Shown here: piece after piece, positions 1-10,910 of the stretch | Layout: every line of letters starts with the position of its first letter | Position numbering within the stretch: position 1 is the first letter of the stretch | NCBI GenBank assembly: GCA_009869945.1 | Contig: WIXG01000609.1 | Coordinates: forward strand, 1 to 32,888 | DNA length: 32,888 nt | Origin: Mesaphorura yosii | Lineage: Eukaryota > Arthropoda > Collembola > Poduromorpha > Tullbergiidae | Direction of reading: 5' to 3' | Program-made: the position numbers and the translations under genes | Notes under the pieces: generated by a model | What the model was told of the DNA's origin: nothing | The model's database searches: none | What the model saw: only the letters and a program-made list of their open reading frames with translations

Positions 1-58
1 AACTATGACAGTGCTAAATTCACTCTGCAAAAAGATTATTTTTGCCGATTTTTTGAAT

Positions 59-90
59 GCCGTATCTCCGCACAAAAACAAAGATACGGC
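59..90. repeat. short perfect inverted repeat in a DUOXA intron
   Basis: The nine bases gccgtatct at 59-67 are repeated as their exact reverse complement at 82-90, with a 14-base spacer. They could fold as a hairpin in the pre-mRNA just upstream of the first visible DUOXA exon. No function is evident, and chance is a fair explanation. Confidence 0.4.
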
Positions 91-159
91 AAGGAACTTT
101 ACTTCTGCTACACCCTTTAGTAGAAACAACAAGCAATATTTTATTACTACTGCTTACAG

Positions 160-1262
160 GCGGTCAATTCTGTGTGCATTGGAGCGGCAATTTCCTTGTG
201 CTTGGTCTCGCCTGAATGGCTGTATGGGCCCGTCGAGATTACGTCACCCATGAACTACTTTCATCCATCTGAGGTAGGGAGAAATTAAATCTTAGATTGT
301 TAGATTCCAAATGTCAGGTGATAATATTTTTGGCTTCTGCATTTACCCTCAAGGAATTCTCTCTGAGATTGGGCATTCATATCGGACTCGCGAGCAGCAA
401 CGTAACTCTTGAAACAATTCTTCCTCCGTCTGTTCCTACAGAAATTGTTGCCCCTACACCAATTGTTCTGAACGAGACGCGAATTAGCAACTCGTCCCTG
501 TTCAACAATACACTTATTACTCGTACAATCACAACAACGACAACCATACAGCCCGCCCTCCCACCACCATCCTTCTTCTTTTACAACGAGCGCCTCAAGA
601 TGTACACGCCAGACCTGTTTGAGCCAGAAATGGGCCATGCCCTTGCTGCCGGGTATCCGATCCCTCTACTGACCGCTTATCGGTTTCTGACTTCAGCAAT
701 TCTCGGCTTCGGATGGTCACAGGATTTGATGGAGGCAGGCTACCATTGTTACCTCGCAATAATCTTCGCGCTCACCGTTTGGTTCCTTACACTCGTCTTC
801 ATCGCTGCCATCCCACGCTACTCCTGTTATACTTTTATAATAACTGGGTGTCTGCTTATATCCACCAATGTCACGTACTTCTACTGGGTTCGACTTCACC
901 ACCACTTCCCACCCATTTACATTTCTGGGCAGTTTGTACGAATGAGGTAAGATTCTTGGGAGCCGTATCGCCCTCAAGGTTGGGTACGTTAATAGTCACA
1001 TAATTCATTGTTTAAAAATTGCAGGTACGGAATCTGTTTCTGGACTTGCCTGATCACAGGCCTCTGGTCTTGCATGTACGGGCTAACGTTTGCTGTCTTC
1101 GACGTGATCTACCCCGACCGATTCCTCACCATCTTTGATTTAGATTTCGATCACAAATGTGCGCTGGCAGCCGCTCACCGAATGAACAAAAAGAATAGTA
1201 ACAGTACAATGAGTTTGGATGTGTTCAAGGAGGATGATGAAGAGTACACCTTTGAACTATAG
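160..1262 (+). CDS. DUOXA: dual oxidase maturation factor (DUOXA/mol type), 5'-partial
   Basis: This is the C-terminal 314 residues of a dual oxidase maturation factor, a multi-pass ER membrane protein that DUOX NADPH oxidases need to leave the ER and become active. Three exons join in frame: 160-273, 354-946 and 1025-1262, ending in TAG. The first encodes a membrane segment and a PEWLYGPVEI stretch resembling the SAEWFVGTV region of known members. The second holds LGIHIGLASSNVTL, the family's IGLHVGLxxxNITL signature, then a loop with several N-glycosylation sequons (NVT, NET, NSS, NNT), a FFYNERL motif matching the family's NYNE, and two hydrophobic helices. The last exon carries the final helix and an acidic tail. 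I chose 354 over 318 as the exon 2 acceptor because it follows a pyrimidine tract and gives the better family fit. The N-terminal exons lie left of the window. Identity comes from remembered family sequence. Confidence 0.88.
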
Positions 1263-1374
1263 TTTTCCTGCTACTTAAATTCCTGCTATAAAATTGCCTT
1301 AATTTTAATTCCAAGTATATTTTATGATAGGAGAAATAATTTATGGGAAAGTGATTAGAATGTTGAAAAATCAA

Positions 1375-1380
1375 AATAAA
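1375..1380 (+). terminator. poly(A) signal of the DUOXA gene
   Basis: A canonical AATAAA lies about 113 bases after the DUOXA stop codon and is followed within 30 bases by a T/GT-rich stretch. That is the expected arrangement for 3' end formation. Confidence 0.5.
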
Positions 1381-2350
1381 CTGAAAAATGGGATTTATTT
1401 TTGTGTAGAAACTTCTGCTGTCGATTTTTGAATATTTGTACGACTTCAAGATTCCAGCCTCACAAAGCAATCGCAGTCACAACAGTCACAAGTCATTGGC
1501 TTTTGTCTAACTCAAATGCCTTTAATTTCCCAAGGCTTGTCAGATGGGAGCTTTGGTTCAGGTGTGAACGTGTCGCGCTATTAGATGTAAGTTAAAGTAC
1601 CATAAGCTAGGTTAACGTTCGCGTCCGGCATCTCTCAAAGTTTTTTGCAATGTTTTTGACGTGACTTTTTCCCTCAAAATGAGAAGTAATTTGATACAAT
1701 ACATGTTTTAATGAACTGCAAGTACTTTATGGAGTCGACTCAGGCACTGAGCGCAGAACGAAGTTTAGCAACGCCATATGAAACTTAGGAGTCCATTTCT
1801 CTCAAGGACCAGGAAATTCGCAATTTCAGGAGCGCGTATGGCAGTATATCAGTTTTCAATATGTACGTCAAGCCAACTTAATCTGTTCTTAAGACCATGT
1901 GCCAAGCATTTTGTAGAGCACAGTACTCGTTTTCAAGTGATTGAAGGGGCTTTGGTCATGAAACAGAGACACAGGAATAAACTGAGCAAGGCATTGCATT
2001 ACTCCATCCGCCATTTGCAGGTCCAGAACATCTGTACAGCCTATTTGCCACGGATAATGAATCCGACCCCGAAAATGTACTTCGGACTTTTCGCGAGTAG
2101 GTTATTCTCCTCTCCGCAGCCCGGCATGTGCATAGTTACAGGCATGGAGAGCAGGAATTGGTTTGGGTTCTGCAGGCCTCCAAAGACTAAGCCAGTTGTG
2201 TATGCGAATTCGAGTAATGCTAAAGCCGATGCTCAAATGTATAGTTAAAGCTGCAGCCAAAGGCAGTAGGCGAGCGAGCAGATGAGAAATGGAGCAAGAT
2301 GTTTAGGAACGGAATATGAGTAAGCCAGCCATGCGCCAGCGCACAGGCAG
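1381..2350. other. intergenic DNA between the DUOXA and BCKDK genes
   Basis: No gene is recognised here. A 156-codon open frame at 1778-2248 on the plus strand has no recognisable domain, signal peptide or coding-like composition, and I do not call it. The right end probably carries upstream control sequence for the kinase gene. Confidence 0.5.
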
Positions 2351-2367
2351 GCCAGAGCCGCTCTGGC
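2351..2367. repeat. 7-bp perfect hairpin next to the kinase TATA box
   Basis: GCCAGAG and CTCTGGC form a perfect inverted repeat around a three-base centre, ending ten bases before the TATA box. It could be a palindromic protein-binding site, but that is inference from position alone. Confidence 0.4.
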
Positions 2368-2376
2368 ACTGAGACC

Positions 2377-2384
2377 TATATAAA
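2377..2384 (+). promoter_or_regulatory. TATA box, candidate promoter of the BCKDK gene
   Basis: TATATAAA lies 275 bases upstream of the kinase ATG. About 28 bases further on is a CACAGTC context that could serve as an initiator near 2405-2410. This would give an unspliced 5' UTR of about 250 bases. The transcription start is inferred and has no direct support. Confidence 0.4.
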
Positions 2385-2658
2385 CTTATGTAGCACTTCT
2401 CGCAGCACAGTCTTTCAGATTTATTCTCGTCTCAACGTTGTTGAGAGCAGGAACAGGAACATTTTACTATTTAACTCGACGCACGCATTAGCAGCATGTG
2501 CGGACACTAATCACGCCAACCAATTGCATTTTAGTCCAATCAGTCTCCCGACAATGCACATTTAAAGTTTTACATACGTCCGGTTTCGTTTAGTTATTTT
2601 TCATTTCGCTACTACCCTCGTTTCCCTCAAGAGTTTCTCATTTCAAACTGCAGCAATC

Positions 2659-5600
2659 ATGTCGATGGTAAACCTGACCACGACTCTCAATCAGTTGTCC
2701 AAAGGCAGCTTCAACAGCTCCAAACTGATTGGTGTCGTCACACAATGTAACTACTACTCTTGCCCACCGACGCGACAGCGGCTGGACTTCAGCGACGACT
2801 CGTCTACTCGGGAGCGGAACAAAACGGTCACCTCGTACTACAATCAAAGTGCAATTGACAGCGCGGCAGCAAAGGTAAGAAATTACATTGCAATTAACAT
2901 GTACAATTACATAATTTAAGCTCTTAAGCCCCCCCCCCCCCAAGATACAAAATGAAAGTGAAACTTGGTCGCGAACCGCGATCGTTTGCTGTCTGACTCA
3001 TTTCCTGAGCGCTGAGGCTGAGGTGTTGTTCGTCAAGTTATGTTGGCTAATTCAATGGCCAGTCAGTTTTCTTATACTTGTGGAACGTCCACGTGGATTG
3101 AGACACTCTTTTGCTCGTCGCGTCAGACATTCGTGCCTGGGTTAAAGTTACTGACCCCTGACCCGATTTCTAAAAGCGGTCAACTTGTGTAGGAGGACGA
3201 GCATACGACTTCCTTCATTTCTTAGAACAAGGGGAATTCTTAGCACATAAGTTGTCTCGGAATTACGATACATGAAGTAGTCAATCATAATTGAAAGTGA
3301 GGAATTGCTCGTTGCATTCCTGCATTAACATTTTACATCGTGCAGTAACATAATTCAAGCCTTTTCCAGCAATCTGTTAGCAATTGTTATTTCATTGCAG
3401 CAACAGTATCCCGCATTATTAATCGAATCCGTTCGATTCGTTCGTGATATTTATTCATGCACACATTTGTGGCTGGCGAACCCCTGCAGACTTTGAACCA
3501 GCTTTTAGTCGTCAAAATTATACTGTGCAGGCGTCAGACGTCCTACTTTCTTCATATGCTATGCCAGTGTATGCTCACCGTGTATTGATCGTCTGAGGGT
3601 TTCACGTGAACAACATGTGCCACGCCGCCGTCCCCGACTTTTCGGTCTTTCATGCTTGGCTTCGACTGCCTAACCTGCGAATTCTATTAACGTGTGCATG
3701 AACCAAACAAGACCACGAACGGCTGGCACGCGTATGCGAGACGCACTAGTCGAAAGTTCCGAGTTCCGAGTGTTTCGTGCGGAGGAAACGTTTCACTCTG
3801 GAGCAGCCAGAGTCTTTCGTTCTGGAAATGTTCCCGCATCCGAACATGCTATAGGAAATTACCCGGCCTTGCCACGTGCCATGCGTCTCGTCTTATGAAT
3901 TGTTCATTCTTACATGCTGGATTCGTCGCATTTCACTTCGAGAGACGTATTGAATTTGCGTTGTGTTAAATAAGAAGTGTCGCACGGCGCAATTTCACGT
4001 TAAAGGTAACAATGAGCTGAGCACGTGAACACGTTGTGATCTTGGCAGACTTGCTGCTCGATCATGAATAAATATCGCATTTTGATCGGTTTGTGCACCG
4101 TCTGTGTGCAAGATTCCGTCCTTGAACAGAATTTTGGTTACTCTGTGTGGTTTAATGTGCTAGCTTTATTTATTATTTATTACTCATATTAGCGCGTAGC
4201 CGAAATGTCTACACAGTTTCAGCATCTACACGAACAAATGTGTTGTGCATTGGCGTGGAAACGAAACTGAAATTTTGAAAATTTTCAGCTGTCTCAGCTG
4301 CCAACTGCAAATTCAGCTTGGCTGCATATTCGTTTCATACAAGTCGACCTTTTCTAAGGGTGACTGCCGGTCGAAGGACTTTAACTCGACTACTTGCTGC
4401 TTGCTAATGCATTACTCTTAACATTTCAGTTTTGAACTCGAAACATTAGGAAGACATTTACCCCACTTACAAATGATCATTAAGGAGTGAACTGTGAATC
4501 ATTGTTCGTAGCTTATGTTTCATCTGGAAATTTTACGCTTGTTTACAAAAATAATGAGACACAATTGAAACACTGCTTTGTTTCATCATTGGTTTTTTGC
4601 TCCTTGCCATTTGCGATGTAAACATCAGCCGCAAATTGTAAACACGGCTGGTCAGCAGCCGAGTTCATAGCTATAATACGCCATTATACTGTGCTGCAAA
4701 TAACAAATTGCGATGCATTTAGGTACGTAAGTACCTGACCAATTGTCAGTAGGGATTATTATACGACTCGTAGACGGAATGTTGTCATTACGCAAGAGAC
4801 TCGACTGCATGGCCATGACCACAGGAGCTGTTGCACTTGAACGAATGAGGTAGAGATTTTTGGCGACCCTGTCCATGGCATTTGATCTTACAGGCCTTCC
4901 AATTTTACATACACAATACCATCTGTGCGTATGCGTCACGTGTAGCATTGTTTTGAATGGGCTTGAAGTAAGAAATGGGACGGGACGGACAGTGATTTCT
5001 GAAATAAAATCAAATGATGATGCAGCGGCCGTGACAAGTTTAAGGCCGTGATAATGTTAGGCAAGGGAGTGAAGCCGAAGCAGGTCAGGGGAACGTGAGA
5101 CAATGCCCACATGCTTTAGAGTATGTAAGCAGTTAAAACTGTCACTAGAAAAACAAAACAAAGTCAAGAATTTAAAGGATTTATTATCGTATTGTGGTGT
5201 GAAAACATGAATTCTCAGAATTCATATAAATGACATAACCTCAGCCGCAATTCTTGAAACACATCGTATGACATTTCAAAGTTCAAGTTCAGCGACAAAT
5301 CGCCTCATATAAAATGAACTTTACGATTTAATGATTTTGAGTGTCTGTTTCTTCCAGCCCTCTGTCCGATTGACTCCAGCCACAATCATGTACGCGGGAA
5401 AAAGCACGGACAGCAGCCACATTCTAGTAAGCCATTGATGATTGATTTAATGCTATACATTTCGACTTTATTATGATCCAAACTCCATTCCTTGCAATTT
5501 TTATTTCAGAAAAGTGCACAGTATCTTCAAAAGGAGTTGCCGGTCCGCATTGCACATCGAATTGCTGGTTTTCGTTCATTGCCATTCATTGTTGGATGCA

Positions 5601-7629
5601 ACCCGACTATTCTTTCAGTGGTAAGTGAGTTAATCGTATCACGGATTTACAAGGTGCGTGCAATAGCCATACATCAAGCGTCTGAATATGTCAGTGCCGT
5701 CTTGGATCCGAAGTCCAAGATCAGTCTCAAGCTTTCAGCTTGCCTATCCTCACGCTGAGTAATTTGTCTAGCATTCACCCGGGTACTGGTCGAGATGTGC
5801 TTAGTACATGCTACGACTCTGAGCACGAAGTGAATGGGTGCTGTGTGATGCATGAAGCCCGAATCGTGTCTGGATGTTTCGCTTAAATTAAGATTTCTCT
5901 CCTACTCTTTACACTTCTTCGCGTCTGCCATCCTGTTCTGTGTTTGGCCCGTACCCAAATGGTTCAAAGTATTTATACTTGCGTCAATCCCATCATACGA
6001 AGCATACACGAATTCGTATCCGACGCTCAACACGTGCTAGTTATTGAATTCAAAGTTCACCAGATTCTTAGTCTCAAAATTTAACTGTTTTTTTTTCTGG
6101 TCCTCGCTATGATGCATGAGGTGGGGTAAAGTATCGAGGACAAGAAAGTGCAAAGGTAGATTTTATATTTATCTCTCATGCGCCCACCTTATGAGAGTTT
6201 GCCCACTTTTAACGGTGAAGACCAAAATGAATGATTCGGACGGACACTGCCAAAGTTAAAGGAGACAAAAATCTTGCGAGCACGTGAACGCATTATGGCG
6301 TTCATACTCCTTGCACGAATCAACAACAATGCAATCCGTACTGAATAATATTTTCTTCATTTTTGCGTGTTTCCCGCAGCACGAAATGTACATCAAAGCA
6401 TTCCACATCTTGAATGATATTCCACCGATCGAGGACATGAAGGACGAGGCGGAGTACAGTTTGGTGCTGGAGAATTTACTGGAGGACTTTAAGAACGTGG
6501 TGACACAATTGGCTGAAGGCTTCCGTGTGTGCAGGAAACACATTAATGTAAGCGATGGTTGCTTCATGACTGTGAGTTAACAAATGACGTAATTTTCCGT
6601 TCTCTAATTAACTAAATCGTGATTGTCTTTGTTGCTGATAACAGGACGATGAATCGAAGCAATTCTTGGACCGGACTCTGACGTCGAGACTCGGTCTCCG
6701 CATGCTGGCCACACACCACTTGGCTTTGAGTGAAAATAAGGTAAAAAAGGGCGCTTTGTCGTAGTACATGCATACATGGCTTGGCTGATAAAATGTCCAG
6801 TCTAGCCAAATCTGTACATAACACCCATTGAAGTGTTTATTTGTGGAGGTCACTTGTCTTGTTATCGCTACGCTCCAGTAGGAAAAACCCCGAGCCCAAT
6901 TATAATTAGCTCGCTGACAATTGTCTTATTTCTAGCAGCTAAATCATGTTGGGATAATCAACATCTCGATGCGTGTAAAAGATGTGATTGAGAAATGGGC
7001 GGACTTTGTAACACGCATTGCCGAAGATAAATATGGAAAAGCACCGCGTATTAAACTCTCTGGTCATATCAATGCAACATTTCCATACATTCAACTTCCA
7101 CTCGACTACATCTTTCCAGAATTACTCAAGAATGCTGTGCGCGCAACAATTGAGACGCATACGGACTGCAACGAGGCGTCACTTCCGCCAATTCAAATCA
7201 CCATCGCTAACAATGATACGGATTTCATCATTCGGTAAATAGTACACTATTCAAATTACGCAATTTTGGCTTTCTGGGAAACTGAAAGTTTGACGCCTGT
7301 ATTTCTCATGTCGTAGAATCTCGGATCGTGGCGGTGGCATTCCGCACTACTTGATGCCAAAGATAATGCAGTACAATTTCAGCACTGCCGAGCAGTCACT
7401 TCAGAACAATGGAAATGGAAACTCACAACTTTTCAATAACATGCTTGATGCTGCAAATGCAACAACTACTGGTCCAATGCACGGCTACGGATTTGGTCTT
7501 CCAACCTCGCGTGCCTACGCTGAATACTTGGGTGGCTCGCTGACAATTCAGTCACTCCAGGGCATTGGGAGTGACGTCTATCTCCGACTGAAGCACATTG
7601 ACTCCAAGTCCGAATCGTTTCGCATCTAA
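2659..7629 (+). CDS. Bckdk: branched-chain 2-oxoacid dehydrogenase kinase, complete, 7 exons
   Basis: This mitochondrial-matrix kinase phosphorylates and switches off the E1 subunit of the branched-chain 2-oxoacid dehydrogenase complex, limiting leucine, isoleucine and valine breakdown. Exons 2659-2874, 5358-5426, 5510-5620, 6380-6547, 6645-6740, 6939-7234 and 7317-7629 join in frame to 422 residues, close to the roughly 412 of the human enzyme. The start of the mature region ([13 protein letters not shown], then KPSVRLTP) is diagnostic of BCKDK rather than pyruvate dehydrogenase kinase. The helical domain contains THH at residues 211-213. The GHKL ATPase domain has the N box [10 protein letters not shown] (Asn285), the DRGGGI box at 322-327 and the [11 protein letters not shown] box near 377. 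The C terminus is ESFRI, as in relatives. The first about 70 residues should be the mitochondrial targeting region, although the presequence is not strongly basic. The identification is secure; ATG 2659 is the first good start after the TATA box. Confidence 0.96.
2875..5357 (+). other. intron 1 of the kinase gene (2.5 kb)
   Basis: This is the largest intron of the kinase gene, running from GTAAGA to a CTTCCAG acceptor. It holds no recognisable gene. Open frames at 3692-3969 and 4652-4948 are short, match nothing I know and look accidental. Being first and long, it is the likeliest intron to carry regulatory elements, but none is recognisable by eye. Confidence 0.7.
2929..2941 (+). repeat. homopolymer run of 13 C
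   Basis: Thirteen consecutive cytosines lie 54 bases inside intron 1 of the kinase gene. Such a run is prone to length polymorphism and sequencing error, so its exact length is uncertain. Confidence 0.8.
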
Positions 7630-8586
7630 ATATGAGAACAGTTTGAAGACTTGATGAGACAGTAATTACCATTATAACTTTCAGACACTATTTAGACAAG
7701 TGTCGAGTTTTGTAAGCATTTTGAATTCAAGTCATGTGAATTCAAATCTAAATATTTTAGGCCTAAGCCCAGTTTAGGCTTTTAGTTCATGACATGTTAT
7801 TCTAAATGCATCTGCTGCTCGCTCATAATTTCCGCTTATATCAAAGTATTAGGCCATGGCAGGACGCTAGAGCTAGATGCTACGTTTATGAACCAAGTAC
7901 TTAATATTTCTTGTCTAAGTCAATTTAGTTACCAAATATGTGTCAATGTTTAGTTTTGATAAGATCCGTATTATTATTAGAGACGCTGCGAGTCTACATG
8001 GACAAACGCATATTTCGCATATTGTGATACATGATCTGTCTGAAGAATGATGATACTAACACAATTTTACTTTATGCTATTGCTATGGATGCGTTGTGTA
8101 ATACGAAGATTCAGATCTAAGCAACTTTGATTCCTGTGTAATTTCATCTAGTCTATATCTCCGTGAATAATTTATTTCACTTCATTACCGACGACTGCTT
8201 TGCATTTTAAGAGGCTATCTCAACGAGAGGAATTCAGACTTTGGATATTTCAATGCAATTATGTTGAAGTAGATAGGTATGGGAAGCAGCTGTTAACAAA
8301 AATTAAGGCCAATTAAGGTTTGTATGAGGCTTGACAAGGTTTACTATTTTAGCATTACTAAGTACTTGGAGAGGAGAAGTAGCTACTTTTAGTATTTTTA
8401 TTTGACAGATATACGATGGAAGATCACGAATATCTTTCTTGTATCACTCTGACAAGTTAGATGAAGACACAGTGTAAGCTAATTAGGAGTAAGGAGTCTT
8501 GATTGTAATCGGTACCTGCTACCTGGTGATGATTGATCATTTATATTATTGTTTGGTGAATATAATTAACCTCCAAAGATTATGTA
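7630..8586 (+). other. 3' UTR of the kinase gene
   Basis: This A+T-rich stretch follows the kinase stop codon and has no long open frame on either strand. It leads to an AATAAA at 8587, so it is best read as a 3' UTR of nearly 1 kb. Confidence 0.6.
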
Positions 8587-8592
8587 AATAAA
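8587..8592 (+). terminator. poly(A) signal of the kinase gene
   Basis: AATAAA lies about 960 bases after the kinase stop codon and is followed by a T-rich and GT-rich stretch (tttgttttactgtactgtgag). It is the best 3' end candidate before the oppositely oriented neighbour begins. Confidence 0.55.
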
Positions 8593-8860
8593 ACTTTGTT
8601 TTACTGTACTGTGAGTGAATTGCATCGTTTCTTTGAAAAATCTACCATTCAGCTAGTTATAGTCCCGAGTCATAGTGAATGTGACTCTTGTCAAATTGAC
8701 CTTTCTTCAATCGGATTCCTCTGGAAGCGGTAGGGCCTGCAGCTCTGGTGTTGGTCTCGTTCTAGAACCTCAGTGTACAATTCAAAATTTTAGTTACATC
8801 TACTCAGTATCTGCGAGTATTCAAATCCTCAATTGAATTTCGCAATTTCATAAGTCATAC

Positions 8861-8866
8861 TTTATT
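8861..8866 (-). terminator. poly(A) signal of the minus-strand unknown gene
   Basis: AATAAA on the minus strand lies about 140 bases after the stop codon at 9008. With the plus-strand signal at 8587 it suggests tail-to-tail genes whose 3' ends sit about 270 bases apart. Confidence 0.5.
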
Positions 8867-9007
8867 TAATCTCCAATTTCCTTAAGGCTCTAACTGTTCT
8901 AAATATCGCGCTTATAAGAGAGGACAGGAAAACAGAAGTTATTTAATTGAGAATTAGCTCTGACATATTAAAATAAATACAGTGTATTTGAGAGCCGCAA
9001 ATTCACT

Positions 9008-10611
9008 CTAGTTTACGGTACACGTTGGCTGGATGTGTTCTCTGGATGTGTTGACACCACGACTGCTCGACACAACGGAAGTGTCAAAAGAATCTGGTTT
9101 GCGAGCGTACTTTTCCTGTTCTTTGAGTAGAATCGTATCCATTATATCGCACAAATTGAACTGGTGGCAGAATCCTAAAGAGCCAATGTTATTAAGGTCA
9201 GCTAGAATCGCCTCCTTATCAACGCAGCACTGAATTAGAATTTGTCGAATCTCATCCCAGTATTGTAAAACTTTTTTTGTCTCGATCATGGGCAGATCAT
9301 CAACAGTAAACACATGGGCTGGATCATTCTCCAGCTGGGTAAGAATATTGAACAATAGGCGGTCGTCAAATTCTTCAATAACTTCATTCGCGGGTATCCA
9401 ACTGAGAGTCATTTCACTTCTGAGAATTCTTAATACGCGATATCTTAAGACGTAGAAAATACTTCAACAAATTCGGTGGGTGCGCCTTCTGAGACGACGA
9501 CGAATGACATGAAGTAGGCGGAAATAAGCACACAATCCAATAACACCCTGCGACAAATTTGATCCTAACTTTGGGTCAGCCTCGTTCATCGAAGGAAGTT
9601 CGTCCATGTCGAGAAAAGCGGAATTTTGAACCAAGGAGATAAACTTGTCACATTTGCTTGTAGTTTCTTTAATCTCATTCAGCAGCACATGGTTCGGATT
9701 TTGTGGGCGGTCTTTCCTGCCAAGGCGGAGTAGTTGCTCTAGCTCCTTCAGCTTCTCGTCAATTTGTGATAAAAATAGCGCTTGTGCCTTTGTAATCTGC
9801 TGGAAATCCTCCCAGTTAATAGGCGTGGCACGTAACCGCAACCAATCTTCCGTACGTATAGGAGTAGGAATGACTTCGTCGGTTTCATCATCGTGATCGT
9901 CCTTAATCAACTTCCTTGGGTGCCACAACTCTCCTCTAATCTTGAACTTTGATATTTCATCTACTACTACTTCCGGATCATTTCTGTAACTCATTTCAAC
10001 CACCTTAACCATGGCTTCCAATTCCGAATAGTCATCGTTATCATCCTGCAAAAGAGAAGCATCATAGTTCTATAGTTGAAATTTAAGTCTAACTCTTTAT
10101 AGCATAAAGTACATCTACGTACTTCGTCGCTGTCGTATGCCGTCTCGGGTATAACGAAATTTCCACTCCCATCGACGTTTCAATTGCTGGGACACAATCG
10201 ATGGGATTGCATTTCAACAGCATCAGTAATAGCGATGTTGGCTGTCGCAACAGAAGGGGCATCAAGCGCGGAAGGTGGCTCTGACGGAGCATCGATATTG
10301 GTTGCGGAAGTAGAAGGACCATCACAAGTGTCGGGTGGGTCGCACTTTCCTGTGTCACTAAAGATCCAAATAAGTTTTTCGCAGTAATGTGACGACCGTG
10401 ATTGACTAGATTGGTTGGCATTCTAGAAGAAGCAGTTATAGTTACCTTGATTTTGATGGCCGAATTTCATTCAGAAAAACGCAGATATCCGAATCGTTAT
10501 CATCGTGAAGAAGCACACAGTCATCCGAATCGTCATTATTTTCTTTGGACGAGTCCTGTCTAGGCTGAGTTTTTGTTGTTTCGTCTATCCAGTGTTTTTG
10601 TTTGTAGGTTA
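9008..10611 (-). CDS. acidic protein of unknown family with SIM-like motifs; model incomplete
   Basis: I do not recognise the family. Minus-strand blocks look coding. Block 10611-10446 is open and encodes two SUMO-interacting-motif-like patches, DDCVLLHDD and DICVFLNE, then a GTAACT donor. Block 10357-10123 follows a TTTAG acceptor, joins in phase, and ends at a GTACGT donor. Block 10045 to about 9510 follows a TTTTGCAG acceptor and encodes an acidic start (DDNDDYSELE) and a helical, Leu/Glu/Lys-rich region with coiled-coil character around QIDEKLKELEQLL. Block about 9424-9008 encodes a helical tail ending in TAA. Two problems remain. An in-frame TGA interrupts the second block at about 10182-10180. 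Another at 9464-9466 lies between the last two blocks and needs an intron whose ends are weak (a donor near 9526 and an acceptor near 9425 would fit the phase). The start is unknown. It may be a nuclear, SUMO-binding protein, or a decaying gene. Confidence 0.45.
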
Positions 10612-10678
10612 CTAAAGCTTAAGGCAGTTGACAGAATATAATCAATCAATAAAATCACCGAATGATTGGTCTAACTCC

Positions 10679-10860
10679 TCACTTGCGTTTTGCGTGTCTA
10701 CTACGACGACAGGAGCCCTGTCGATTCTTGCGGTCTTGCTTGCCGCGTTTGTTCATTCGAAAAGACTGTACGAGCTCTTTGAGGCTTTTGCAACGCTTTT
10801 TCTTGTGCACAAGTTGACCACGAGGATCGGGACAGACGAGCTGAGCTGACTTTGTTTTAG
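10679..10860 (-). other. very basic open frame, possible 5' exon of the unknown gene
   Basis: A minus-strand frame just upstream of the SIM-bearing block encodes a Lys/Arg-rich segment (KKKRCKSLKELVQSF and RMNKRGKQDRKNRQ) and ends at TGA beside a GTGAGG that could be a splice donor. A join to an acceptor near 10562 would keep frame with the SIM block, but that acceptor lacks a pyrimidine tract. If real, it would give the protein a basic, nuclear-localisation-like N terminus. It could equally be noncoding. Confidence 0.2.
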
Positions 10861-10910
10861 CAGCACTACAATGATAACGATGTGTTCGAAATAGGAAAGC
10901 CGATTTTATT

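Noticed and set aside
318..353. Alternative earlier acceptor for the second visible DUOXA exon
   Set aside because: Starting at 318 keeps the frame but inserts twelve residues between the PSE end of the prior exon and the FSLRLGIHIGL signature. The acceptor at 354 has a better pyrimidine tract and gives the family spacing.
1778..2248. 156-codon open frame on the plus strand between DUOXA and BCKDK
   Set aside because: It has no recognisable domain, no splice context, no coding-like composition and no nearby promoter of its own. It sits in the presumed upstream region of the kinase gene, so a chance open frame is more likely.
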